Source: Mesorhizobium sp. BR1-1-16
GTDB taxonomy: Bacteria; Pseudomonadota; Alphaproteobacteria; Rhizobiales; Kaistiaceae
DNA length: 64,000 bases
Direction: 5' to 3'
Assembly: GCF_020165495.1 (NCBI RefSeq)
Contig: NZ_JAIUIE010000001.1
Location: 682,001 to 746,000, forward strand
The notes under the pieces were generated by a model. That model searched no databases. It saw nothing but the letters and a program-made list of their open reading frames with translations, and was not told the DNA's origin. This document shows positions 27,638-36,567 of this stretch, piece by piece; the first letter of the stretch is position 1; each line of letters begins with the position of its first letter. The position numbers were made by a program, and so were the translations under genes.

Positions 27638-29065
27638 ATGACCGATCCGGCAACCGAGCCGACGACCATCGAGCGAGACGAGACTCCGGGTTTCGTCATG
27701 CCGCCACTTCGCGACAAGAATGACAACCTCTCGTCGGAGTTCATGGACGCGCTCGTTGCGGCCATCGAGGGTGGTGACGCCGCTGCGGCGCGCAGCCTGA
27801 CCGAGGATCTGCACGAGGCCGATGTCGGCGCCATTCTCGAGCAGCTCGATCCGGGTCAGCGCCCGGCGCTGATTCAGCTTCTCGGCGATTCATTCGACTT
27901 CACCGCCCTGACCGAGCTCGACGAGGCGACCCGCGTCGAGATTCTTGAGGATCTGCCGCCCGAAACCGTCGCCGAGGGCATCAGCGACCTCGATTCCGAC
28001 GACGCCGTCTACATCCTCGAGGATCTCGACAAGGAGGATCGCGACGAGATTCTCGCGCAGATTCCGTCGGTCGAACGGCTCGCGCTCAAGCGCAGCCTCG
28101 ATTTTCCGGAAGATAGCGCCGGCCGGCGCATGCAGACCGAGTTCATCGCGGTCGCGCCGTTCTGGACCGTCGGCCAGACGATCGACTACATGCGCGACGC
28201 CGAGGAGCTCCCCGAGACCTTCCACGAGGTCTTCGTCGTCGACCCGGCCTTCCGCCTGCTCGGCCGCGTGCCGCTCGACCGTCTGCTGCGCACCCGCCGG
28301 CCGGTGAAGATGTCGGAAATCGTCGATGAGGACGCGACGGTGATCCATGCAACCGACGACTTGTCCTCGGTCGCCCGCCTCTTCCAGCGCTACAACCTGA
28401 TCTCTGTCGCCGTCGTCGACGAGGCGGAGCGGTTGGTCGGCATCATGACCATCGATGACGCCGTCGACGTCATCGAGGAGGAGGCCGACGAGGACATCAA
28501 GCGCCTCGGAGGCGTGGGCGATGAAGAAGTGTCCGATCGCGTCTGGTCGATCGCGCGTAGCCGGCTGCCATGGCTCTGCATCAATCTCGGCACCGCGATC
28601 CTCGCCTCCAGCGTCATCGGCCTCTTCGAGCATGAGCTGCAGAAGATGGTGGCGCTCGCCGTTCTGATGCCGATCGTTGCGAGCCAGGGCGGCAATGCCG
28701 GTACACAGACGATGACGGTTGCCGTTCGCGCCCTCGCGACACGCGAACTGGGCCCCCATAATATGAGCCGCGTCGTCGGCCGCGAATTGATCGTCGGCCT
28801 GCTCAACGGCGTGTTCTTCGCCACGATCGTGGCGGCCGTCGCGGTCTTTCGCTTCGGCATTATCGATCTTGGCGTCGTCATCGCGGCCGCGATGGTGGTC
28901 AATCTCGTCGCGGCGGCGCTTGGCGGCATCCTGATCCCGCTCGCGATCAACAAGCTGAAATTTGACCCGGCCATCGCCTCCGGCGCCTTCGTGACCACGG
29001 TGACGGACCTCGTCGGCTTCTTCTCGTTTCTTGGGTTTGCCGCGCTCTGGTTCGGCTTCAGCTAG
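27638..29065 (+). CDS. mgtE: Magnesium transporter MgtE (copy 1)
   Basis: A 475-residue Mg2+ channel. An acidic N-domain of EDLxxEDLxxxD repeats (about residues 50-160) precedes a CBS pair (165-290) that senses cytosolic Mg2+, then five membrane helices with PIVASQGGNAGTQT at the pore and TTVTDLVGFF carrying the conserved pore aspartate. GGAGG lies just before the ATG at 27638. It follows the tRNA terminator and so has its own promoter. A second, diverged MgtE is encoded at 56.2 kb. Confidence 0.95.
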   Translation: MTDPATEPTTIERDETPGFVMPPLRDKNDNLSSEFMDALVAAIEGGDAAAARSLTEDLHEADVGAILEQLDPGQRPALIQLLGDSFDFTALTELDEATRVEILEDLPPETVAEGISDLDSDDAVYILEDLDKEDRDEILAQIPSVERLALKRSLDFPEDSAGRRMQTEFIAVAPFWTVGQTIDYMRDAEELPETFHEVFVVDPAFRLLGRVPLDRLLRTRRPVKMSEIVDEDATVIHATDDLSSVARLFQRYNLISVAVVDEAERLVGIMTIDDAVDVIEEEADEDIKRLGGVGDEEVSDRVWSIARSRLPWLCINLGTAILASSVIGLFEHELQKMVALAVLMPIVASQGGNAGTQTMTVAVRALATRELGPHNMSRVVGRELIVGLLNGVFFATIVAAVAVFRFGIIDLGVVIAAAMVVNLVAAALGGILIPLAINKLKFDPAIASGAFVTTVTDLVGFFSFLGFAALWFGFS

Positions 29066-29226
29066 CAGCCGGTGGCTTGCTGGCCTTCGCGCATTGTTTC
29101 CCCGCTCGGCAAAATGTGACCTGCCGTTTGACCGAAGGCGTCGACATCGGCGGAAAAAGCGCTAGACGAGAGCCGGAATGCGGCGTGCGTCTCAGCGCGC
29201 GCCATGAATCATGGGAAAGGCGCGGT

Positions 29227-30183
29227 TTGGACCAAAACGAGATCAGGACGGGCGTCGTCGGCCTCGGCTATTTCGGTTCGTTCCATGCGCGCCAGCATGC
29301 CGCCAATCCGAGGGCACGTCTGGTTGCGGTTGTTGATGCTGATCATGGTCGCGCGACAGCGGTTGCTGCCGAGCATGGCGCCCAACCGCTGTTCGATCAT
29401 CGCGATCTCATCGGCAAGGTCGACGCGGTCTCGATTACCGTGCCAACCTCGCTGCATCACGCCGTCGCCGGCGATCTTCTCGACGCCGGCATCCATGTGC
29501 TGATCGAGAAGCCGATCGCCGAGTCGCCCGAGGCAGCGCGCGACCTGATCAGGCGCGCGGCTGCGGCGGGCGTCGTGCTCCAGGTCGGCCATATCGAGCG
29601 CTTCTCACCGGTGTTTGGCGAGCTAGCCCGGGCGACGCAGGCGCCGCGCGTCATCGAACTGACCCGGATCGGTCCGTGGAAGGGCAGGGCTGTCGATGTC
29701 GACGTCGTGCTCGACCTCATGATCCACGATATCGACCTGGCATTGGCGCTCATAAGTTCCCCCGTCTCGTCGGTCGAGGCGATCGGCGCCGCCGTGCGTG
29801 CGCCGACCAATGATTTCGCGCATGCTTTGCTGCGCTTTGAGAACGGCGCGGCAGCGCATCTTCATGCGAGCCGCGTGGCCGACCGGCAGGAACGCACCAT
29901 CCGCGTCGTCGACATGGACCGCGTCGTCCTGGCCGATCTCGCCGCGCGCACCGTCTCATGGACGGCGCATGGCGCCGATGATCGCCATGAGATTGCCGTT
30001 CCTCCGAGCGACAACCTCGCGCTCGAGATCGGTTCCTTTCTTGACGCCGTCGCTCGGCGGCAGCCTCCCGTCGTCGACGGGGAGGCGGGCCTGCGGGCGC
30101 TCGACGTCGCCGAGCGCATCATGCGCGCGATCAAGCGGCCGTCAGAGGCTGCTCAGTATTCGATGAACGGAGTGTCGTCCTGA
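29227..30183 (+). CDS. Gfo/Idh/MocA family oxidoreductase
   Basis: A 318-residue NAD(P)-dependent dehydrogenase, probably acting on a nucleotide sugar. The N-terminal GVVGLGYFGSFHA is the Rossmann loop, VLIEKPIAES holds the catalytic EKP lysine, and LDLMIHDIDLAL is the family His motif. A TTG at 29227 is the best start: GGAAAGG lies about 8 bases before it and only DQNEI separates it from the Rossmann strand. The aminotransferase gene starts within its stop (TGATG), so the pair are coupled, as in 3-amino-sugar pathways (WlbA/WlbE-like). Confidence 0.88.
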   Translation: MDQNEIRTGVVGLGYFGSFHARQHAANPRARLVAVVDADHGRATAVAAEHGAQPLFDHRDLIGKVDAVSITVPTSLHHAVAGDLLDAGIHVLIEKPIAESPEAARDLIRRAAAAGVVLQVGHIERFSPVFGELARATQAPRVIELTRIGPWKGRAVDVDVVLDLMIHDIDLALALISSPVSSVEAIGAAVRAPTNDFAHALLRFENGAAAHLHASRVADRQERTIRVVDMDRVVLADLAARTVSWTAHGADDRHEIAVPPSDNLALEIGSFLDAVARRQPPVVDGEAGLRALDVAERIMRAIKRPSEAAQYSMNGVSS

Positions 30184-31343
30184 TGGTCTCCCAGTCCCGC
30201 CCTGCCGTGACCGTCGCGTCCGGTCGCGTCCCCTTCTTCGATCTGCAGCGCCAGCAGCGCCGGATCCATGACGAGGTGCGGACCCGCGTCGATACAGTGC
30301 TGAGCCACGGCCAGTTCATCCTCGGCCCGGAGGTCGAGCAGCTTGAGAACCAGCTCGCGGCCTTTGCCGGCGTTCCGCATGCGATCGGCGTGTCGAGTGG
30401 CCGTGATGCGCTGATGATCGGGCTGATGGCGCTCGGCGTCGGCCCGGGCGATGCGGTCTTCGTGCCGGCATTCACCTTCGCCGCCACCGCCGGCGCCGTC
30501 TGTTCTGTGAATGCGACGCCTGTCTTCGTTGACGTCGATCCCGCGACCTTCAATCTCGATCCCGCCGATCTCGAACGCGCGATCGCCGAGGTCGAGGCCG
30601 AGGGGCGCCTGAAGCCGCGCGCCGTCATTCCCGTCGATCTTTATGGCCTGCCGGCCGACTACGAGGCCATCGGCAAGATCGCCGCCCGTCACGGCATGAC
30701 AGTGTTCTCCGACGCCGCACAAAGCTTCGGCGGGCGCTCCGGCAACCGCCGCGTCGGCGGCATGGCGCCGATTTCCGCCACGAGCTTTTATCCGACCAAG
30801 CCGCTCGGCTGCTACGGCGACGGCGGGGCCATCCTGACCGATGACGACACGATTGCCGATGCCGTCCGCACGCTGCGTTCGCATGGCCGGCAGGGGACCG
30901 GTGACGTCGCCGTCCGCAATGGGCTGACGGGCCGTCTCGATACGATCCAGGCGGCTATCCTGCTGGCGAAGTTCGAGATCTTCGAGGACGAACTCAATCG
31001 CCGCGACGCGATTGCGCGCCGCTACGATGCCGCGCTGTCGGACCTCGTCGGCGTGCAGGCACGTCCCGCTGGCTCGCTGTCAGCCAATGCACTCTACACG
31101 GTGACGCTGGCGGGGCGCGATGCGCTCAAGGCCGCGCTCGATGCCGAGGGCATCGGCAATGCGCTGTTCTACCGCGTCGCACTGCACCATCATCCCGCCT
31201 TCGCCGAAGTCGCCAAGCGCCCGCTGCCGGTCTCCGAACGACTGGCGGAAACCGTGCTGAGCATTCCGATGAATCCCGATCTGACCGACGAGGAGGTCGA
31301 CAGGGTGATCGATGCGGTGACGCGGCATGTCCGGCGGGGCTGA
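30183..31343 (+). CDS. DegT/DnrJ/EryC1 family sugar aminotransferase
   Basis: A 386-residue PLP enzyme that aminates nucleotide keto-sugars. It begins with VPFFDLQRQ, carries GVSSGRDAL and PAFTFAATAGA, the DAAQSFGG aspartate, and the internal aldimine lysine in SFYPTKPLGCYGDGG. The ATG shares one base with the upstream dehydrogenase stop. The dehydrogenase-aminotransferase pair would make a 3-amino-3-deoxy sugar from a UDP-hexuronate or similar; no N-acyltransferase is adjacent, so the pathway is incomplete here. Confidence 0.92.
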   Translation: MVSQSRPAVTVASGRVPFFDLQRQQRRIHDEVRTRVDTVLSHGQFILGPEVEQLENQLAAFAGVPHAIGVSSGRDALMIGLMALGVGPGDAVFVPAFTFAATAGAVCSVNATPVFVDVDPATFNLDPADLERAIAEVEAEGRLKPRAVIPVDLYGLPADYEAIGKIAARHGMTVFSDAAQSFGGRSGNRRVGGMAPISATSFYPTKPLGCYGDGGAILTDDDTIADAVRTLRSHGRQGTGDVAVRNGLTGRLDTIQAAILLAKFEIFEDELNRRDAIARRYDAALSDLVGVQARPAGSLSANALYTVTLAGRDALKAALDAEGIGNALFYRVALHHHPAFAEVAKRPLPVSERLAETVLSIPMNPDLTDEEVDRVIDAVTRHVRRG

Positions 31344-31367
31344 ACGCCTTTAGAATCTGCGGCTACC

Positions 31368-31385
31368 TGCCGAATTCATTCGGCA
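31368..31385 (+). terminator. Weak hairpin after the aminotransferase gene
   Basis: TGCCGAA-ttca-TTCGGCA forms a 7-bp stem 24 bp after the aminotransferase stop. No T-run follows, so it is only a candidate terminator ahead of the diguanylate cyclase gene. Confidence 0.35.
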
Positions 31386-31418
31386 ATTCCGGCGAAGGCA
31401 ATGCTATAGACTGCCCGC

Positions 31419-32570
31419 ATGTCGCTGGACCCGACCACGCTGTTGTTCGTGCTGGCAGGCGTTGCTCTCATGTCAGGGGCAACGCTCGGTACGCGTTGGT
31501 TGCGTTCGCGCCACGACACCCATGTGCTCTATTGGGGCGTCGCCTGCCTGGTGGGCGGCCTTGGCGTGGTTGGTCTCGCCTTCCGCAGCATGATTCCTGG
31601 TTTCCTTTCGATCCAGATCGCCAATGCGCTGATCCTTGGGGCGCTTGGCCTTGCATTGAACGGCGTTCGCGAATTCAGCGGACGGAGGCCGCGGCGCCTC
31701 GCCGTAGCCATCGCGCCGGCACTCTGGCTGCTCGCCTGCATGGTGCCCGTTATCGCGCAGTCGGAGCCCTATCGTGTTGTCGTCGCTTCGCTGCTTACGG
31801 GCGTGCTCAGCGCTCTGCTCGGCAGGGAGGTGTGGCGTCACGGGCCGGATCATCTGGCTGCCCGCAGACCCATGGCGCTGCTCTGCTTTTTCCACGCCAC
31901 CTTCACGCTGCTCCGCGGGCTCGGCGCCTTTTGGATCGGGCTCGGTGGGGCAATGTCCCTCGATCCGCTCTTTGTTTCGGTGGGCCTGTTGGAGCCGCTT
32001 GTGGTTCTGTTCGGTGTGCTGATCTGTGGCCTTGGCCTGACGCAGGAGCGGCGGGAACTGGTGCTGACGCGAAAGGCTGCCCTTGATGCCCTGACCGGGC
32101 TGCTCAATCGCGGGGCCTTTCTTGAGGAGGCCGAGGCTTTGGTCGAAGCTGCCCGCCTTGACGGCCGTAATGTTGCGCTGCTCGTGTTCGACATCGATTT
32201 CTTCAAGGATATCAATGACACGTTCGGCCATGCCGTTGGAGATCGAACTCTGGTCGCGTTTGCCGATGCCGTGCGGCATGTCCTGCGGCCGGGAGACCCC
32301 GTAGGGCGGTTGGGTGGCGAGGAATTCGCGGCTCTCCTGATGGCCGTTGACCGGGAAAGCGCTGCGCTTCTGGCTGAGCAGGTCCGTGCCGAATTTGCGC
32401 GCCGAACGGCCCTGCTCGATGGCATCAAGGTTGCCGCGACCGCTTGCGCCGGCGTCTCGGCTTCGCGTGGCGCGCGGGCACCGCTTGAAACCATGATGAT
32501 CCGTGCCGACGAGGCTCTCTATGCCGCCAAGCGCGGCGGGCGCGACCTCGTCTGGCAAGCCGCGGAGTAG
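31419..32570 (+). CDS. Membrane-bound diguanylate cyclase (GGDEF domain)
   Basis: A 383-residue enzyme making cyclic di-GMP from GTP. About six hydrophobic segments fill residues 5-205 with no recognised sensor family, then the GGDEF domain follows: DALTGLLNR, DIDFFKDINDTFGH and the active-site GGEEF. An inhibitory I-site RPGD lies exactly five residues before GGEEF, so the enzyme should be product-inhibited. The signal sensed by the membrane part is unknown. No EAL partner is nearby. Confidence 0.93.
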   Translation: MSLDPTTLLFVLAGVALMSGATLGTRWLRSRHDTHVLYWGVACLVGGLGVVGLAFRSMIPGFLSIQIANALILGALGLALNGVREFSGRRPRRLAVAIAPALWLLACMVPVIAQSEPYRVVVASLLTGVLSALLGREVWRHGPDHLAARRPMALLCFFHATFTLLRGLGAFWIGLGGAMSLDPLFVSVGLLEPLVVLFGVLICGLGLTQERRELVLTRKAALDALTGLLNRGAFLEEAEALVEAARLDGRNVALLVFDIDFFKDINDTFGHAVGDRTLVAFADAVRHVLRPGDPVGRLGGEEFAALLMAVDRESAALLAEQVRAEFARRTALLDGIKVAATACAGVSASRGARAPLETMMIRADEALYAAKRGGRDLVWQAAE

Positions 32571-32650
32571 GGCGCTCGCTGCAGCGGCGCTTGACGGCGA
32601 TGCAGCGGCCAAGGACAGTGCCGCCCCGTCCGAGCCAGCTGGAGAAGCCG

Positions 32651-33490
32651 ATGATATCCGCAGTCGCCGCACCGTTGATCGTGAGCCAGGGCGCGTCGAT
32701 CCCGGCCATCGGCCTCGGGACTTACGGCCTCACCGGAGAATCGGGCGCGAGTGCCATCGCCTCGGCGATCACGGCGGGATACCGCCATATCGACACCGCC
32801 ATCTCCTATGGCAATGAGGCTGATGTCGGCGAGGGCATCCGCAACTCCGGCATCGCGCGCGACGCGCTGTTCATCACCACCAAGATCCCGTCGGACGAAC
32901 TCGAAGAAAGCGCGCTTCTGCGCGCCACCGAGGGCAGCCTGTCGCGGTTGAAGCTCGATTGCGTCGATCTGCTGCTGATCCACTGGCCGAGCCGCTCGCT
33001 GAGCGCCGCCGCGACCATCCGTGCGCTCGGCGCCGCCAAGCGCCGTGGCCTCGCGCGCCACATCGGCGTCTCCAACTACACCGTTCGGCTTCTCGACGAG
33101 GCGGTCGCCGCCAGCGATGAGCCGATCGTCGCCAACCAGTGCGAACATCATCCCTATCTCGACCAGACGACGCTCCGGGCCGCCATGGCCCGCCACGGCA
33201 TTGCCTTCGTTTCCTATTGTCCGCTCGGTCATGCCGAGGCGCTGGACGAGCCGCTGGTTCAGGATATCGCGGCCCGGATCGGCCGTTCTGCCGCGCAGGT
33301 CATCTTGCGCTGGCAGTTTCAGAAAGGCTGCGTCAGCATCCCGAAAAGCGCGCATCCGATCCGCATCCGCCAGAACCTCGACATTTTTGGTTTCGCGCTC
33401 GAGGCGGGAGACATGACGGCACTTGATGGCCTCGGCGCCGAGGGGCGGCGCATCTGCGATCCGTCATTCGCTCCGCAATGGGACCGATAG
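32651..33490 (+). CDS. Aldo/keto reductase
   Basis: A 279-residue NADPH-dependent carbonyl reductase. The catalytic tetrad is present: Asp in GYRHIDTAISYGNE with its Tyr, Lys in FITTKIP and His in LLIHWPS. IPKSAHPIRIRQN is the NADPH-binding signature. The ATG at 32651 has GGAG 7 bases upstream; an upstream 20-residue extension lacks support. The substrate is not evident; close relatives reduce 2,5-diketogluconate or methylglyoxal. Confidence 0.92.
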   Translation: MISAVAAPLIVSQGASIPAIGLGTYGLTGESGASAIASAITAGYRHIDTAISYGNEADVGEGIRNSGIARDALFITTKIPSDELEESALLRATEGSLSRLKLDCVDLLLIHWPSRSLSAAATIRALGAAKRRGLARHIGVSNYTVRLLDEAVAASDEPIVANQCEHHPYLDQTTLRAAMARHGIAFVSYCPLGHAEALDEPLVQDIAARIGRSAAQVILRWQFQKGCVSIPKSAHPIRIRQNLDIFGFALEAGDMTALDGLGAEGRRICDPSFAPQWDR

Positions 33491-33514
33491 GCTTCAGCAT
33501 CGAAGGATGATCTG

Positions 33515-34306
33515 ATGTTCTTCATCGCCGCCAAGCTGATCTGGTTTGTCCTGCAACCCTCGACGGCGCTCATCCTCATTCTCATAGCCGGCATCGTCGC
33601 GATCGGCTTCGGCCGGACGCGCGGCGGCGCGCTCGCCATGATGCTGGCCGCCGCCGGGTTGTTCGTCGCCGGTCTGCTGCCGCTCGGCGTCTTGATGATC
33701 CTGCCGCTTGAGGATCGCTTCCCGCGCACAGAGCCTGATGGGCCGGTCGCAGGTATCATCGTACTCGGTGGAGGCATCGACCAGTCGATCGGCGTCGCCC
33801 GCGGCGTCACCACCTTGACGGAGGCTGGCGAGCGACTGACCGAAGGCGTCGCCCTGGCGCGGCGCTATCCCGACGCGAAGCTCGTCTTCACGGGCGGAAT
33901 CGCAAGCCTGACGCCCGATGGTCCGACCGAGGCCGATGCGGCGCGCCGCTTCTTCGCCGAAATGGGGATTCCGCCCCAAAGGCTCATCGTCGAGGACCAG
34001 AGCCGCGACACGGCCGAGAACGCACGCTTCACCAAAGCTCTGATCGATCCCAAACCCGGCGAGCGCTGGCTGCTCGTCACATCCGCGTGGCACATGCCGC
34101 GCTCGGTCGGCACGTTCAGGGCCGCCGGCTGGCCGGTCATCGCCTGGCCGACAGATTATCGCACCGCCGGATCGCAAGATCTCTCCATTCTGATGCCGCG
34201 CGCATCCTATGGTCTGGCCATGGTCGATGTCGCCGCCAAGGAATGGGTCGGCCTCGTCGCCTATCGTCTGTTCGGCCGCACGGATGCGCTCTTCCCGGCA
34301 CCCTGA
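33515..34306 (+). CDS. YdcF/SanA/ElyC family membrane protein (DUF218)
   Basis: A 263-residue protein with two N-terminal hydrophobic segments and a DUF218 domain: IIVLGGGID, LVFTGG, EDQSRDTAENA and LVTSAWHMPRS are the family motifs. Relatives such as ElyC and SanA affect envelope integrity and peptidoglycan precursor lipids, but the biochemical activity is not established. AAGGATG precedes the ATG. It is 24 bp after the aldo/keto reductase and converges with the GFA gene. Confidence 0.88.
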   Translation: MFFIAAKLIWFVLQPSTALILILIAGIVAIGFGRTRGGALAMMLAAAGLFVAGLLPLGVLMILPLEDRFPRTEPDGPVAGIIVLGGGIDQSIGVARGVTTLTEAGERLTEGVALARRYPDAKLVFTGGIASLTPDGPTEADAARRFFAEMGIPPQRLIVEDQSRDTAENARFTKALIDPKPGERWLLVTSAWHMPRSVGTFRAAGWPVIAWPTDYRTAGSQDLSILMPRASYGLAMVDVAAKEWVGLVAYRLFGRTDALFPAP

Positions 34307-34315
34307 CGGGATCAT

Positions 34316-34735
34316 TCAGCTGGCATGGCCGTCAAACTGCGGCAGGTCGTCGGTGATGTCGTACCAGGGGGCTTTCGAGCCGACGAAGATATGCGCGCTT
34401 GGCCGGATCGATGGCGCATCGGCAAGTGTACCCATCGCCAGATGGATGCGCCGGCCATGGTCAAGCATCGAATAGAGGAATGAGCCGCAGGTCCGGCAGT
34501 GGACGTCGTGGGCCTCGTCACCGCCATAGCGCAGGATGTTGTCGGCGCCGGCAGTCAGCTCCAGCTGCTCGCTGGCGATGCCGGCAAAAGGCTTGAAAGC
34601 GGAGCCCGTGGTGCGGCGGCAGTTGGAGCAGTGGCAATTCACGGCGTAGAGAAATGCATCGTCGACGCTGTAGCGAACGCCGCCGCAAAGGCAGCCGCCG
34701 GAAAGGCGCAGCGAGGGCGCACCTGCCGTCGTCAT
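34316..34735 (-). CDS. GFA family zinc protein
   Basis: A 139-residue protein of the glutathione-dependent formaldehyde-activating (GFA/Mss4-like) fold. Zinc ligands are visible in GGCLCGGVRY, NCHCSNCRR and HCRTCGSFLY. The fold binds two zinc ions; activity on S-hydroxymethylglutathione is established only for one member. Its ATG overlaps the TGA of the DUF3253 gene by four bases, so it is the last gene of a DUF599-DUF3253-GFA operon. Confidence 0.9.
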   Translation of the reverse strand: MTTAGAPSLRLSGGCLCGGVRYSVDDAFLYAVNCHCSNCRRTTGSAFKPFAGIASEQLELTAGADNILRYGGDEAHDVHCRTCGSFLYSMLDHGRRIHLAMGTLADAPSIRPSAHIFVGSKAPWYDITDDLPQFDGHAS

Positions 34736-35061
34736 GTCGCAGCGTCGATCGCGTCGGCGCTCTCGGGGCGGCCGATGCGGTAGACACCCTTGAAGGCGGC
34801 CGGATCGGCCATCTTGCCCTTGCGCAGGATTGTCGCTTCGCCCGCCTCCGTAAGACGGATCGCCGCGTCGCGGATCGGCCCCATAAGCAGCCGCCAGACC
34901 TTTTCGTCGGGGCCGGCCAGCGCGCGGGCCAGTTCGGTCGGATCGAGGCTTCGTCCCGGTTCGAGCGCAGAGAGGCGCTCGCGCATCAGCGCCTCGATAT
35001 CGCGGCGCTTGGCGGTCACGCTTTTGGGCGCGCGGCTCTTGGTGTTCGCAGCATCGTTCAT
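34732..35061 (-). CDS. DUF3253 small protein
   Basis: A 109-residue basic, helical protein that I assign to DUF3253, with a winged-helix-like pattern: ARALAGPDEKVWRLLMGPIR, AAIRLTEAGEATILRKGK and GVYRIGRP. It may bind nucleic acid, but no function is known. The ATG at 35061 follows GGAAAGGACC and overlaps the end of the DUF599 gene by four bases. Confidence 0.82.
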   Translation of the reverse strand: MNDAANTKSRAPKSVTAKRRDIEALMRERLSALEPGRSLDPTELARALAGPDEKVWRLLMGPIRDAAIRLTEAGEATILRKGKMADPAAFKGVYRIGRPESADAIDAAT

Positions 35062-35762
35062 GGTCGGTCCTTTCCGGCAGCGAGAATCACGGTACGGGCC
35101 GCCGGCGACAGGAATTGGCGATAGAGCTGCATGATCAGGATGAGGCTGGTCGTCGCGATCAGGACCCAGCCATTGATGAACCAGCCGAGATAGCCGACGG
35201 CGAAGAAGAAGGCCCGGAGGCCGTGGTTGAAATGCCGTCCTGCGGCGATAGTGAAGGTTGCGGCCCGGTCGGCGGCGGCGATCGCTTCCATCTCGCCGGC
35301 ATGGGCGGCCGAAGGGGTCGCCCCGACCAGGATCGAGGCGTAGTTGAACAAGCGATATGACCAACCGAACTCGAAGAAGGCGAAACCGAAGATGAGCGTG
35401 AGGCCGATCGCCTTGACTTCAAACAGGCCGCGCGGCGCCGCTTCCGACATCGAGAGGTCGCGCAGCACGCCATAGACCTGATCGGTCGAATTGAGCAGCG
35501 CAAAGCCGCCGCCAATGGCGATCAGCGAGGTCGAGGCGAAGAAGGCGGTGCCATTCTGCAGCCCGCTCATGATGCCGGTATCGATCATCCTGAGATCCCG
35601 CCGCGCCATCGTATGCATCCATTGGCGCCGCTGGTGGTCCATGGCGGAGGACAGCGACCGGCCGCTCAACGAGAAATGCCAGATGATCAGCGAATAGATC
35701 AGCCAGGCGCCGACAAACCAGGCGACCGCTAGCAGGTCGATCATCGAGGCTGCCGTCAGCAT
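35058..35762 (-). CDS. DUF599 family membrane protein
   Basis: A 234-residue protein with four predicted membrane helices and the DUF599 pattern: RRQWMHTMARRDLRMIDTGIM, GGGFALLNS, FFEFGWSYRLFNY and RHFNHGLRAFFF. Function unknown. The RRxWM and NHGLRAF segments probably form the conserved functional face. First gene of the overlapping operon with DUF3253 and GFA. A second in-frame ATG at residue 7 is possible. Confidence 0.88.
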   Translation of the reverse strand: MLTAASMIDLLAVAWFVGAWLIYSLIIWHFSLSGRSLSSAMDHQRRQWMHTMARRDLRMIDTGIMSGLQNGTAFFASTSLIAIGGGFALLNSTDQVYGVLRDLSMSEAAPRGLFEVKAIGLTLIFGFAFFEFGWSYRLFNYASILVGATPSAAHAGEMEAIAAADRAATFTIAAGRHFNHGLRAFFFAVGYLGWFINGWVLIATTSLILIMQLYRQFLSPAARTVILAAGKDRP

Positions 35763-35799
35763 CGCCGCACGCCCGCGCGATTATTTTCGAGACGGCTAG

Positions 35800-36015
35800 T
35801 CACGAGCGGCTCCGCGCCAGCAGGCGGGCGATCGGAACGCGAAAGATCACCAGCACTGCGAGGATGATGATGCCAGCCGCGCCCGCGACTGGCGAGCGCA
35901 GCATCATCCCGGCCGCCGTCAGGACGAGGCCGGCCACGATGCCGACGGTGGCGACCCGGCTGGCCAGGAGATGGATGTTGGATGGGGGCAGGTTGGCTGG
36001 CGGCAGGTCGGTCAT
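35800..36015 (-). CDS. Small two-helix membrane protein
   Basis: A 71-residue protein with a short polar start and two hydrophobic segments (about residues 18-37 and 43-60) linked by a short MLRSPVAG turn, ending in a basic tail. No family recognised, though DUF1634-like small proteins have this shape. The ATG at 36015 is preceded by a weak CGAGAG. It lies 37 bp upstream of the DUF599 operon on the same strand and could be its first gene. Confidence 0.65.
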   Translation of the reverse strand: MTDLPPANLPPSNIHLLASRVATVGIVAGLVLTAAGMMLRSPVAGAAGIIILAVLVIFRVPIARLLARSRS

Positions 36016-36116
36016 GACTCTCGTCTTTGTGGCGATGTCTCTCCGTCATAGTCGCCTCTGTGGAAAAATGGCAGCCTCCGTTTGACCGCGAAGCCGGACG
36101 AGCCGAGGGTCGGGAC

Positions 36117-36557
36117 ATGCCGCTCCACATGATCAAGCTCTGCGTCGGGGTCGAGACAGTCGATGAGATCGTCGACTGGATCGAGCAGGATCTCGCCCGA
36201 AAGCGCGCATTGGGCATCCCTGCCGAAGATACGCATGTCACGCGCATGACGCCGCGCCGCATCGATGAGATTTTGGACGGCGGCTCGCTCTATTGGGTGG
36301 TGAAGGGCCAGGTCCAGTGCCGCCAGCGTATCACTGACCTCCGAGCCATCACGGGCGCCGACGGCATCGAACGCTGCGAGATCGTGTTCGACCCGGCGGT
36401 GATCCTCACCGAATGGCAGCCGAAACGCCCCTTCCAGGGCTGGCGCTATCTCCTCGACAAGGATGTGCCGCGCGACCTCGCCGCACTCGGCCGCGGCGCT
36501 GGCGACGAGATGCCCGCTGCGCTCAAGGCCGAGCTTGCCGAGCTCGGCCTCCTCTAG
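36117..36557 (+). CDS. DUF1489 family protein
   Basis: A 146-residue protein of an alphaproteobacterial family of unknown function. MPLHMIKLCVGVETVDEIVDW, THVTRMTPRR, GGSLYWVVKGQVQCRQRI and FQGWRYLLDKDVPRDL are its characteristic segments. The ATG at 36117 gives the family start. It faces the 3' end of panC with a 10-bp gap. Confidence 0.9.
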   Translation: MPLHMIKLCVGVETVDEIVDWIEQDLARKRALGIPAEDTHVTRMTPRRIDEILDGGSLYWVVKGQVQCRQRITDLRAITGADGIERCEIVFDPAVILTEWQPKRPFQGWRYLLDKDVPRDLAALGRGAGDEMPAALKAELAELGLL

Positions 36558-36567
36558 CGGCTTCGAT

